The translations under genes were made by a program, and so were the position numbers. A DNA stretch of 64,000 nt, from positions 26,158-90,157 of the forward strand of contig JAOCPU010000083.1 of assembly GCA_035772785.1 (NCBI GenBank), written 5' to 3'. The notes below the pieces were generated by a model. That model saw nothing but the letters and a program-made list of their open reading frames with translations. It did not search any database and was not told the DNA's origin. Position 1 is the stretch's first letter; each line of letters begins with the position of its first letter. Shown piece after piece: positions 23,941 to 33,995 of the stretch. The DNA comes from Phlebiopsis flavidoalba. Lineage: Eukaryota > Basidiomycota > Agaricomycetes > Polyporales > Phanerochaetaceae.

Positions 23941-26073
23941 TTACTGGAACGGCACATTATCCACCCAATGTCCCAGGATTTTCTTCACTAATTCCGGTTG
24001 ATCGCGAGTCACCTACGTGGAAGCGACCACGTCAATCCTGCCCAATGCGACAGGTAAACAAAGACTTACAAAATGGCCTGCCCCGCCCATGAGCACGTAG
24101 GTGAAGTTACCCGCGCCTTCGCCAATGACACGTACGGCGGCGTTTTCGCCCGCCCATGGTACGTCTGGAGCGGCGGAGAACGCAGGTTGGTACTGTGACC
24201 GAATGAGCTTGAGCTGTAGGTGAAGGTAAGGTGGTATAGAAGGTTGGGCGAAGGATTGAACGTACTGTAGACAAGACACCTGGCCAGGCGCAGTTTGCGT
24301 CAAGCTTATTTGCCGATGTAATCTGTGCCGTTGTCAGAAACGTCCCAATAGACACAGCAGTGGTCACTCACGAAGAAGACGGTAGCCGGCTTTCGGAAGG
24401 GGTTCATAGAGCAGATGCGCCTGTTGAACGCTAGTCATCGCTGTAAGCTCCTGAATGTCAACTTTCAAGGCAAAAGTAGACGCACATGTCGCACTCTGCT
24501 CTTGAACTCCTTGTTGACCTCAACGTTCACAAACGTGAAATTCGCCTTCTAGCTCACACCGAGCGTTGCCTTGTGTCTCGGGAAGGTTCATGAACTCTTG
24601 TGTCCAGACTACCTGTGGTACGCAGTCTTCGATTGAACCGTTGCACTACAATGTGTTTGACGGTGAGCGAGAGCCGAAAGAGTTGAGAATGTGACAACGC
24701 AGCCGTGTCTCGATGTTTTCGCAGCTTCGCCCAGGAATCATCTCGGCCGTGAGGCCATTATCACACAGCTCCTCCGCACGCACACGATCTTCGACCGTAT
24801 CGCTCCGGTACGCAAGCTCGACGGCCTCGAGACAGAACGGCAGGCGCTCGTACGCGGTATCGCAAACGGTTGCGTTGAAGAAGTCCGTGTAGTAGCAACG
24901 TTGTTGAAGAATCCAGCGGTTGTGCGACAAGTAATCCTAGTAACGACGTACGTTAGCGTTGAAAGGGGGAGACACGAGTGGAGGAGCCCACCGAGACGGG
25001 GTTGGACACCATCATAGCCTCAAAGTTGAGGTGCTTCGCATCGCGCGTGCCGTGGCCATCTACGAGAGCGAGATTTTGTTCGTGTATGACGGTCGCTATG
25101 TGGGGGATGTAGACCTAGGAGACACGTTAGGTTTCACCTATACAAGACGAGGCTTATCGCATTACTTACCCCGCCGTAAGAGCCCCCTGCGAGTACCAGC
25201 TTGTTCCTAAACCAACCGAGTAAGTTTCTCGTCTACACCTCAACGCGGACACAAGCATACTTGGATAGATGCGGGAAGAGCGACATGAACTCGACGAGGA
25301 AATCATACGCGTCGAACGCAGCAGCGCGCGAATTGTTGACATGGGCCCCATACGAAAAGCCGACTCCGATAGGCTGATAGAATGTCAGTACCGTGCTAAA
25401 ATGTGTTTGTAAAATCAACGTACGTGGTCCAACGCGACGAGGTTATAGTTCTCCGACCAAGCATTGGGATTAGGTACGGTCGTCAAGTTTGCCCCGTGAC
25501 CTTTGCAGTGGGATTCTGAGGATTCCGGTCAGACCAAATCTCACATGATTGCTGAAACAGACATACGCCCAAGTGAGAGGGTTGGCCATTCCACTTGTCC
25601 CAGGTCCTCCGCCGATGGTCAGGCTGCGATCGCAGTCAGTACCGAGAATTTGTTGAATGTGGTACGTACATGACTGGTGCTGTCTCCGGGTTATTCTGAG
25701 CCTCAAAATACCTGTGCAACACTATCTTCAGCACCCTTGCGGAGTGAAAGAAAACATCACGCACCAGAAAAACGACTGCTTGGGCGTGTCTTCCGAGCTC
25801 TCCCTTGAGGCCAATGTATCCCGAGTGCGATAGTCCACCGACACATAGATCATCGTGAGAGCTGACCATTGGAGTAGAATGGTTACAACTTGTGCCCTCG
25901 ACTTGTCTGCCTGTCGCTCCTACGAGCTACGTCGCTCAGAGCAAAAAAGCCGGCGGAAAGACCGAGAGCGGCGAGCGCGACGACTGCTACACTTTTGCGA
26001 GCCCACGACGGCCCGTCTGGTTTACGACATGAGGAGCCTGCAGTGGCAGGGTGGTGTCCTTGGACTTCGACAT
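23941..26073 (-). CDS. Serine carboxypeptidase (peptidase S10), membrane-anchored type
   Basis: S10 carboxypeptidases remove C-terminal residues from peptides at acid pH in the vacuole or outside the cell. From ATG 26073, about 30 polar residues are followed by a hydrophobic run VAVVALAALGLSAGFFAL, a signal anchor or leader. Then come HSGYIGLKGE, YFEAQNNPETAPVMY (the usual FFESRNDPxxxP region), LTIGGGPGTSGM in place of NGGPG, and NAWSENYNLVALDH. After an intron follow PIGVGFSYG, FDAYDFLVEFMSLFP and the nucleophile motif AGGSYGG, with serine at 25179-25181 (most family members read GESYGG). The cysteine-rich region has QQRCYYTDFFNATVCD and SCENIETRLRC, then CVPQVVWTQEFM. The histidine motif GAGHFV precedes the last intron and the ending VTRDQPELVKKILGHWVDNVPFQ, with stop at 23941. 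Frame breaks lie near 25990, 25700 and 24500. The catalytic aspartate was not located. Confidence 0.75.
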
Positions 26074-27592
26074 TGTCTGTAAGGTGACAGACTCAGCAGA
26101 CCGGGGGCGGCGGGCCAGCCATTTTGTACCTCGGAGCGTCTGGGGTAGCACATGGACTCGCGCAGTCGTGAGATATGACCATGGTGTTTTCAGGGACGCG
26201 CCGAGTCACTCCAACTGGAGCGCGGCGGGAGCGAGGATAGTGCCAAAGTTAAACCACACCAACGCAAGAGCATCCGGCGTTCTTGGAGTCGCAGTGTCGG
26301 GAAAGGCGATGGAATTTATGAGGATGTTCTAAGGGGTCCCCATAATGGCGAATTGTAATTCTCCATCTAACCAGTGCATTAAGATGAGTGCTGGCGGAAA
26401 GTGTTGAACTGGATAGAATTCATGGTGGACGTTGTGGACAGAGGTGAACAGGGCGCCTTCGAATTAGTCTCCCCGAGGCAGAGCGCCGCCTTCGCCTCCT
26501 TGACCCAGAACCTCCACCAGCACCGAGTACCCCCAGAGCCTCTCGAACTCTCGTCACACTTGTCGGGGTCATGGCATTTCTTTAAACGCCATGTATCATG
26601 GCATGTTATCTCATCCTAGCTCGAGTGCCCTTGCAACATTGTACATAGGTGTGTAGCGTTATCATCTTCGACCTCGACCAGCTGGTGACTTACCAAAGTG
26701 AAGATAAAACCAAATATATCTTTCCAATGTATTTCAATGGCAGCGAGTTTCGCATGTCTGGTTTCAAAGCGGCATTTGGTAACTTGTCGAAGCACTAGGT
26801 CGTTGACAGACAACCACGACGTCCTGCTAGATCCCGCTGTGCCGGTGCAGAGCTGAAATCATCTGGCTGATCAGCACCCTGTGGAACCGGTAGAGAGTCC
26901 CAAGGTTTTGAGGGCACTGCAACAGTCCTCTCCTCACGAATACCTCGAGTAAACCTTGTACACCGATACCTGGGACGCAAAGCTTCTTAAAGCGACCCGA
27001 GGACAAAATGCGGAACGTATGCAACTCAATGTACGCGTACTCCCATTCTAGTTGCCATGAAATCGTGAAGAGTCCAAGGCTACAGCCCAATTCGCCCCGT
27101 CAAGGTCGTTTAAATCATGCAAGGAAGGCAGAGGTGAGTCTGCAGTTTTGCTAGCGGTCAGGGGATCGAACCTTAGACTCAACCTGCGTAGATGACTTAG
27201 TTTGTACCCAAATGCCAGAACAGTCTATGCAACGATGCGACTACCTTCATTCAACCCCTCCTGAAAGCTTCGCAGCGCGGAGGTCCATCCGCATGTCCCA
27301 GCGACGCGTCCGCGAACCGCCGGTGACGACCCCGCGAAATTATGGGGGGGAAACCAGGGGGCCGTTCATGGCGGACGGCAGCTGCGGGTCAAGTTCGATC
27401 TACGCCTCCATAACGTGTATTCGGCATGTTTCGATGCAAACGCCATGGCCTTATAAAAGCAGGGACGAAAGCGTTAGAGATGTCCGCAACGGGTGCCTCA
27501 TCGGTCTGACGACTTCGGTGGAAGTATGGCCTGAGATCACTATTGCGTGCGTACTGTCGGCTAGCTATGCGCCGTCATTTACCTGACCAACC
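26074..27592. other. No confident gene
   Basis: The right-hand end of the S10 gene borders this stretch, so its promoter should lie here. Minus-strand frames at 26616-26813 and 26827-27090 look weakly coding but match nothing I know. Confidence 0.3.
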
Positions 27593-27599
27593 GTGTTCA

Positions 27600-28820
27600 C
27601 TGACAGCGTCTGGGGGCTGACGACGGTACTGGGAAGGGGGGCCACAGTTCAGTCTGCGTCATGCCCTTCCATGACGTGGCGGAAGCTGATAATTTATCGT
27701 GGTGCAGTTCATCAAACTTGGTCAGTGGATCGCACCTGGCAGTCGGTGAGGGTCCTGCGCTCAGTGCACGCCCGGAAGTACAGACCTCGGAGCCGTTCGG
27801 ACCTCGCCGACCGAACCCCCGCGTTACCTTGATCGACACACCGGGCTTCGATGACACGCTCAAGAGCGACACGGAAATCCTCAAGCTGATCGCGACGTTC
27901 CTAGCAAACTCGTGAGCTCTGCTGGAATATTAAAACGTAACTTCATGCCTAAGGTACCTAATTTCCTGCAGGTACCGCGCGAGAACAAGAAGCTCAGCAG
28001 CGGTATCATCTACATGCACCGGATATCCGACATTCGCCTCGGCGGCATCTCAAGGCGCAACTTCAGCATGTTCCGCTCGCTCTGCGGCGACGCCAACGCT
28101 CCACAACGTCGTAGTCGCCACGAACATGTGGGGAGCTGAGGTCGACGCCGCCCGCGGTGCGCCAGCGCGAGCACGAGCTCATTACCGACGAACGCGACCT
28201 CTTCAAGCCCGTGCTCGACAAGGGCGCGGCGCTCATGCGCCACCTCAACACGACGACTCGACTCCGCGCACGCGATCCTCGGCCGCCTCGTCGCGAACAG
28301 CCCGCTGCCGCTGCAGGTCCAGCGACGAGATCGTCGACGAGCACAAGGCCGTCGACCAGACCGCGGCCAGCGAGGAGCTCAAGTCCGAGGAGCTCCGCGA
28401 GGCGGAGCAGCGCGCGGAGGAGGCGGCGCGGAAGCAGCGCGAGGAGATGGCGGACTGCGCTGCGTGCGCAGGAGGAGCAGCACGCGAGGGAGCTCGAGGC
28501 CCCGCGCCGCGAGCAGACAGCGGCCGAGGAGGCTTGCCTTCGTGCTGAACAGCAGCGTTTGCGTCGCGAGCAGGAGGCGGGAGCGACGCAGGGAAGAGCG
28601 GGAGCGCGCAGAGGCGGCCTGTGCTCTTGCGGAGCAGGAGCAGGCGCGAGTGCTGCCGAGGAGGCGATGAGGCGGGGAGCAGCTCAGGCAGCAGCAGGCT
28701 CGAGAGGCCGCAGCAGAGCAGGCGCGTGCTGCCGAGGAGGCGAGGCTGGAGCAGCTTAGGCAGCAGCAGGCTTCGAGAGAGTCGGCCGCAGAGCGTGCGG
28801 CGAGTCGAGTGTCTCCCTAG
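27600..28820 (+). CDS. G-domain (AIG1-like) GTPase with charged helical tail
   Basis: This matches a family of small P-loop GTPases common in basidiomycetes and fused to a coiled-coil tail. The G1 loop region reads DDGTGKG near 27620, an unusual P-loop; the expected SGSHLAVGEG follows after a probable intron and one extra base near 27716. G3 is clear: VTLIDTPGFDDTLKSDTEILK at 27829-27890. After an intron (27914 to about 27972) come ENKKLSSGIIYMHRISDIRLGGIS and RRNFSMFRSLCGD, then VVATNMWG in the G4 position, all family hallmarks. From about 28340 the frame reads SDEIVDEHKAVDQTAASEELKSEE and then runs of glutamate, arginine, alanine and glutamine typical of a long coiled coil. The tail changes frame several times and ends near 28820. 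No membrane segment is visible. A role in membrane or vesicle regulation is only inferred from AIG1-type relatives. Confidence 0.65.
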
Positions 28821-28969
28821 GCAGACGTGATAGCGCCACGTGCGATTCTAGTCTCCCGAGGCCAGACCGGATAGCACCACGGCGATTCGGCTGCAGCATG
28901 AGGAAAACCCCAGGCGCGAACGTGAGCAACAAAAGAGACGGGCGACTGTCGAATCTTCTAAGTTTTTCC

Positions 28970-29660
28970 CTCCCCCCGTTATCCAAGCTTATCGCGTGTA
29001 GAGTATTGTTCCCATGAAGCATCTCCAGTTCTGCACCAATCAGCGTGATTTGGGGAATGGGCCATGTGTTGAAAGCTCGCATTAATTCTTGGTAGTTCCA
29101 TGGCATCAACTCGTAACGATTTTGCCGACAAGCAACCAACCCCCTTTCGTTCGCCACCATGGCTGCGAGACCTGCACGACGTAGGTTGCTGCCAGTCGCT
29201 CAATGAGAAAGCCGTGAGGTACCTCTAAGGCCAACAATAACGATCTGCCGATTACCACTCACGACCACCCCTCGAAACTCCGCGCCAGCAAAACACCAGC
29301 AGCTAGATGGCCACTACCATCAGCACCGCAGCGGTACAAGTAGTATAAACACACCCGCAATATTAGATCGAGTGCGATTCAGGACAGCGCGCAGCAAGCG
29401 ACAAAAGATCGATACTCCGCACCTCCTCCTCAAACGTCCAGCCAGGGTCGCGATTGCTCTGTGAGACGACGGAAATAGGACGACGGGACAATCCAACCCA
29501 GGGCCCCCAAATTCATTTAGGATACACCTGCGCATTTCTGTACAAAATACTGCACGTCGAATAAGTAGAATGCAAGTGCTTTTATTCGACATGCCCTTAC
29601 TAGGATGAATGTGGCATTCCGTTGGTTACATCCGCAGCGCATACCTCAAAATAATAATGT
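28970..29660. pseudogene. FunK1 C-terminal fragment with internal inversion (copy 7)
   Basis: The right part, 29126 to about 29640, is a plus-strand copy of 18147-18620: QPPFATM-like text, the LHDV region, the tail and its 3' flank including AGGCCAACAATAACGATCTG. The left part, about 28970-29125, carries the preceding segment on the minus strand: YELMPWNYQELMRAFN and PQITLIGAELEMLHG, matching 17990-18110 of copy 3 inverted. So a piece of roughly 155 bases has flipped in place. No kinase core is present; this is debris. Confidence 0.6.
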
Positions 29661-29689
29661 GAAATCGAGGAGGTTCTTGACCCGATGTA

Positions 29690-30730
29690 GTCTAGGATGT
29701 CATCTCGCCCTGAGCGGAGGCTCACTGCTACAGCTTTCGCCTTATACGAGCCTTCAAATCTCGTACACAGAAGAGTCACTTCTCCACCACGTCCTTTAAC
29801 TGGACACTCACAGAAACTACATCGCGCTATCTCCAACCTCGACATCCACAGGCCCCCTTCCTTTCGAAATCATACAGTACTAGCTGCTGAAGCCCTGCAT
29901 TCCAGTGGCTGCGCTGTAAGCCCCCCAGCCATAGTTCGTCTCTCTCATAAACCCTTGCTGCTCTCTCTTTCCACCTCCCGCGTGTTCCTATGTGCCCGCA
30001 CCCTCAGCCGGTCGGAGGTCCTTGGCGGCTATGCATCCATGGAGAATGTACGCAGATGCTTGTCATAATATCAGGCAAGCCAGTCGTACTGCCTTACGCA
30101 AGAATTGATCGCGGGGGCCGGATGGCATTGTCATCGTCCACGTGTGGCCTATGTGGTCTGAGTCTGCCCTCTCCACCCGCGCACCGCCGCGGATAAAATG
30201 AGGTGCCTGGACAGCCCATGACGGTTTTGGAATCGACTGGTATGTGGACATGTGGGGGTTGGACAGTGAAAAATGTCAGTGTGAAGTGTGTTCCGTAAAC
30301 AGTGCTGGATTTTTTGTTTGTTTGTGTGCATCAGACCGCGATTATTATGGACCACGCGTACACATGCGAACAGGAATTTTGAGCCCTATGTTCAATACAC
30401 GTCATTTCCCCATCAAGCGAGCGGTCTACGACCCGCATCGCAGCCTTTGTATGCATCCTCCGTGTAGGAGTCTGAGCCAACAGGGTACGCGGAGGAACTC
30501 ATAGATGATGATAGTGAGACGGTCCCTATACCGCTCAGCATAGCCATAATAAAGATATGGCGCATCATCTACATCCTTCGGTTCACCTGGCAGATGAGAT
30601 TATGTTCGCGATTGGATTGGAAGGGTAAAAATCAACGCACCGTGTTGAGTAGCGAAGGGTTTGCTCTCCCCAGCATCGCCCTTGTTTGACTCAGACGTAA
30701 ATGACAATGATCCCGGCATGACGAGCCGAG
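29690..30730 (-). pseudogene. F-box-like remnant, locus B
   Basis: Truncated paralogue of the gene at 21656-23674. At the right end, SLSFTSESNKGDAGESKPF parallels SSSFTSESNQGDAEGSKLA, with the same donor (GTGCGT) and acceptor leading into EPKDVDDAPYLYYGYAERYRD, against EPEVVEGEVYRYHGYTDRYSD in locus A. At the left end, 29700-29880 matches 21645-21800. The central coding block with the CHRW and FRRLTL motifs is missing, and the joined parts do not form one frame, so this copy is dead. Confidence 0.55.
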
Positions 30731-31029
30731 GGTAAGGTGAGTTGGTCGCGAAAGGTCTATGGAGAGATTCAGTGAACTATAGCTAACTAGGCTTGACGGA
30801 AAGTTCCATACTTTACACAGACAACATGGACGGTGTGGACACGTTCACGGAAACTGAGAACAGCAGACACCTCGTGGTAAATCAGCGTGGCAAGCGCGTC
30901 GGTGTCCACGTCACGTGCACTGTCATCCAAAACCGTCGATACTCATCAAGACTCCACGTCGTTATATTCAAGAATCGAGCACACCAACTACATGATCTTG
31001 ACTGGCTACATGGTGGATCTGAGCTCCCT

Positions 31030-31480
31030 TTACTGGAATGGCACAAAATCCACCAGGTGTCCTAGGATTTTTTCCGCTAATTCCGGTTGGTCCCGAGTCA
31101 CCTGCGTGAACAGCGACAACGTCAATCCTTGCCCAATGCGACAGGCAAGAAATACTTACAAAATGGCCCGCTCTGATCATGAGCAAATAGTTGAAGCTAG
31201 CTGCGCCTTCGCTGATGACACGTACGGTGGCGTTTTCACCTATCCATGGTACGTCTGGAGCAGCGGAGAACGCAGGTTGATACTGCAACCGAACGAGTTT
31301 AAGCTGTAAGTAAGTGAAGGTGAGGCGATGTGAAAGGCCGGGATGACGGATTAAACGTACCGAGCATGAACGTCTATATCCAAATTTGTTAGCGATGAGC
31401 ACGCTGGGGTCAGGGATGGACTGAGGGTAGGTGATGGTTAGAATATAACCTGCGACCGTCTGTGTGACAGCCTGTGACAT
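31030..31480 (-). pseudogene. Serine carboxypeptidase C-terminal remnant
   Basis: Paralogue of the last part of the S10 gene at 23941. It keeps YQPAFSAAPDVPWIGENATVRVI, AGHFV with the histidine, a matching last intron (GTAAGTATTT to CACGCAG) and the ending VTRDQPELAEKILGHLVDFVPFQ. The stop is at 31030. Similarity stops near 31480, where GC-rich unrelated DNA begins, so everything upstream, including the active-site serine, is lost. Confidence 0.7.
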
Positions 31481-31879
31481 ACGGGCGACGCGCGTCTAGA
31501 GCTGGGGGCGCGTTTACATATAAACGCCCAACGGTCGGAGCCGTGGAAGGCGATCGGTCCCGATCGCGCCTACGCGCGGTCAGGCCACGTGGCAGCCTAA
31601 CCGTGCCGTGAGAAATGTTGACGGTCGAATCTCAGGCTTTGTCATCTTCCAGCTTGTTCAACGCACCAACGGGTTCGCAAGTCTGGACCCAGAACGTGAG
31701 GCGGGAAGACAAGTATAAGACACGTACCAGCAGCAAGAACGTGATTTGTTGTCCGCAACGCGCTGTAGATTTGTCGCAAGTAGGTACGCGACACTTCACG
31801 CCTACGCCCATCCTTGACCAAATCTCCCCACTGACGTATCCCACACATCCCTAACAGAAAGTTTGTCTTGCCATGGTAC
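31481..31879. other. No recognisable gene
   Basis: GC-rich to about 31620, then an open stretch on both strands without motifs. It marks the right edge of the duplicated block and may include the 5' flank of the next F-box-like gene. Confidence 0.3.
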
Positions 31880-33187
31880 CAATGGTTTTACATATTACAG
31901 GCGGGACGGGAGCACGACTACGCAGTTGAGACTCGTGGATGTAAATCCACACATCGTACTCTCTCGCGAGACGACCCCCCGGCGATGCGTGCGTGCGCGT
32001 CCGTATCCGTATGCAACACGACGTGGAACGCGATCACGAGAAGCTACATCTTCCGCCGACTGACGTTTCGCGTCCTGCACGCGTGAGTGAGCAACTTCGG
32101 GAGAACTACGAAACAGTGGTCTTCGTTCGGGGCAAATACAACATCCAATACGTGGTGCCCACTGCGTACGCGAGCTGCATATTGGTAACACTCCCCTATG
32201 CCCCGCCGGACCTATCGTGAGAGTATGCCCATGGATCGGCGCACAAATAACGCTTGGGCACTACCAGGCCTACTACCCGTGGTACAACGTTACGCTTCGA
32301 ACGGCTCTCCGACGCCGCGGAGTACTGCGACAGCTCCAAGTTCTTCGTAAAATGGGCTTCCAGAACTTTACATCGTGTCAAAAAAACTCATCATCGACGA
32401 CGGCCTCAGGCCTCAACAATGCCCACATCGTTCCGCTCGTTCGCGCGTGTGCTTTTGCCACAACGTCGACGAATTCGTCGTTTGCGGCCTACTACCCCCT
32501 CATCGGTGAACCTCTGTCACCCGCGCCGACCACGTCTACATAAGGTCCGCCCAGATTCACGCAAACTATCCATCAGCTTCGCCGTCCAGCCCGTGCACAC
32601 ACATTGATGCGCGACTTCCTGGTAGGTCCTGGTTCGTGCGTTCAGAGGCACATCGCCACAGTCCGCTTTCTCCTACCTACACCTCGCCGCAACCGTGTTC
32701 TCAAAGATGCTGAGGCTATCACACACCAACGCTCGCATCGCGTGGGGCCGAACCTCCAACATCTCTCACAATCAACGCTTCAGAGCTTATTCAAATCGGA
32801 ATGGGAATATGAGCGTGAGACTGCCCTTCTCTTCGTCGGCCCCGTCTTCTCACACTATAACCGATTTCTCATAGGTATACAACGTCACATCAACATTGGC
32901 CCATGTCGAAAACTTCAATCCCTCTCTCTCGAACCGACGTGCTCAGCACTGACCGGGTTCCTAGGCTGTCGTTCCGACCCCACCCAGCAGCTCCGGAGCT
33001 CCGGACACTAACTTTCCATATCTCTACCAGGGGTTGCTCTTTCCAACCGCGTATCGCACCAGCTCACAACCTCGATTGGCTCGCTTCGCAGGTCGAAGGA
33101 GAGAGGTTCAAGGAGGTGAACGGAGTGGTAAAGTGTTTACACACGATGAAGATTCAATTGATGGAGAGGCTTTGGAAGCGGGGCTGA
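31880..33187 (+). CDS. F-box-like / leucine-rich protein, locus C
   Basis: Near 32000-32090 one frame reads CNTTWNAITRSYIFRRLTFRVLHA, matching the CRxW...LFRxLTF block after the F-box in Agaricomycete F-box-like proteins. Later segments resemble leucine-rich repeat text of that family: KLIIDDGLRP (near 32387), NVDEFVVCGLLPP (near 32462), RKLQSLSLE (near 32908), PAAPELRTLTFHISTRG (near 32985) and DWLASQVEGERFKEV to a stop at 33187. The pieces fall in different frames, so at least four shifts or introns separate them. The F-box itself was not found. Not similar at DNA level to locus A or B by eye. Function beyond the family is unknown. Confidence 0.45.
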
Positions 33188-33995
33188 GGGGGTAATTTCA
33201 GTCAAGCTGGATGCCAAGGGGACGATACAGGTTTCTAACCCTTGAACGATCTCAATTACTGCTCGCGATCAATCCTAACCACCTGGTCATCGCTACACAA
33301 CATGTAGTGCACCGATGTGGCATGGTACACACAGTCACGAATATGTATATTATAAGTGTGGAATTTTTGTAATAGTAGGGAAACGAATGGCGCCTCCCGT
33401 GCTCGGCATCGTGAGTGCGAGATAATCACCCTCGTTATGCCCACGCGCGGCTTGAGATAATGTGTTCCTCCTTTTTAAAATTGGGAGCAACCTGGCCCTT
33501 GTTTCATGACGTGGCCGATGTTCTTTCTCGGCAGGACGCCTTGCGTGGTTCGTATTGGCTCGAAAGTCCGGGCATGTGCACCAGCGGGGACGGCCCTGGA
33601 GACATCTGTTGTAAGCCGAGATCACGCAAAAGAACAATGAAAAGAGAAAATTCAGTCCCCGATACGAGCCTGGTGTACCGTGTGAGTTAATTTCCATTGT
33701 TCCATTGCCCGCCTGGAGTGGTAGGCTGGTGAAGGAATTGTGGTCGCAGTGCACGAGCGTAGAAGCGCCCAAGATGCGATCACAGATTGCCACCGATGAT
33801 CATTTCCTATCAACCGCATTTGGAGGCAGGCAGGTTTAACTTGCCCTCGCTCCCTTTCTGCCTCCCCTTTGGCCACCTGTGTCGAGCATCCTCCACGTTT
33901 TTTCTCTGTACACGTTGCAATCTGAAACCAACCCATGGAATATAATATACAAGCCTTTGAGCGTGCCCAAATCCCCCACGTCTCCCCTCATCATC
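33188..33995. other. FunK1 copy 4 upstream region
   Basis: No gene seen. From about 33600 it matches the flank of FunK1 copy 1, with ATTTCCATTGTTC near 33690 and GATGCGATCACAGATTG at 33775-33791. From 33820 it also matches 42225 onward upstream of copy 5 (GCATTTGGA, CCTTTGGCCACC/CCTTCGGCCACC). It is therefore the family's promoter region. Confidence 0.45.

Noticed and set aside
30968..31309. Plus-strand frame with AYADDTYGGVF-like text
   Set aside because: Shadow of the carboxypeptidase remnant on the minus strand, which has the conserved ending and last intron.
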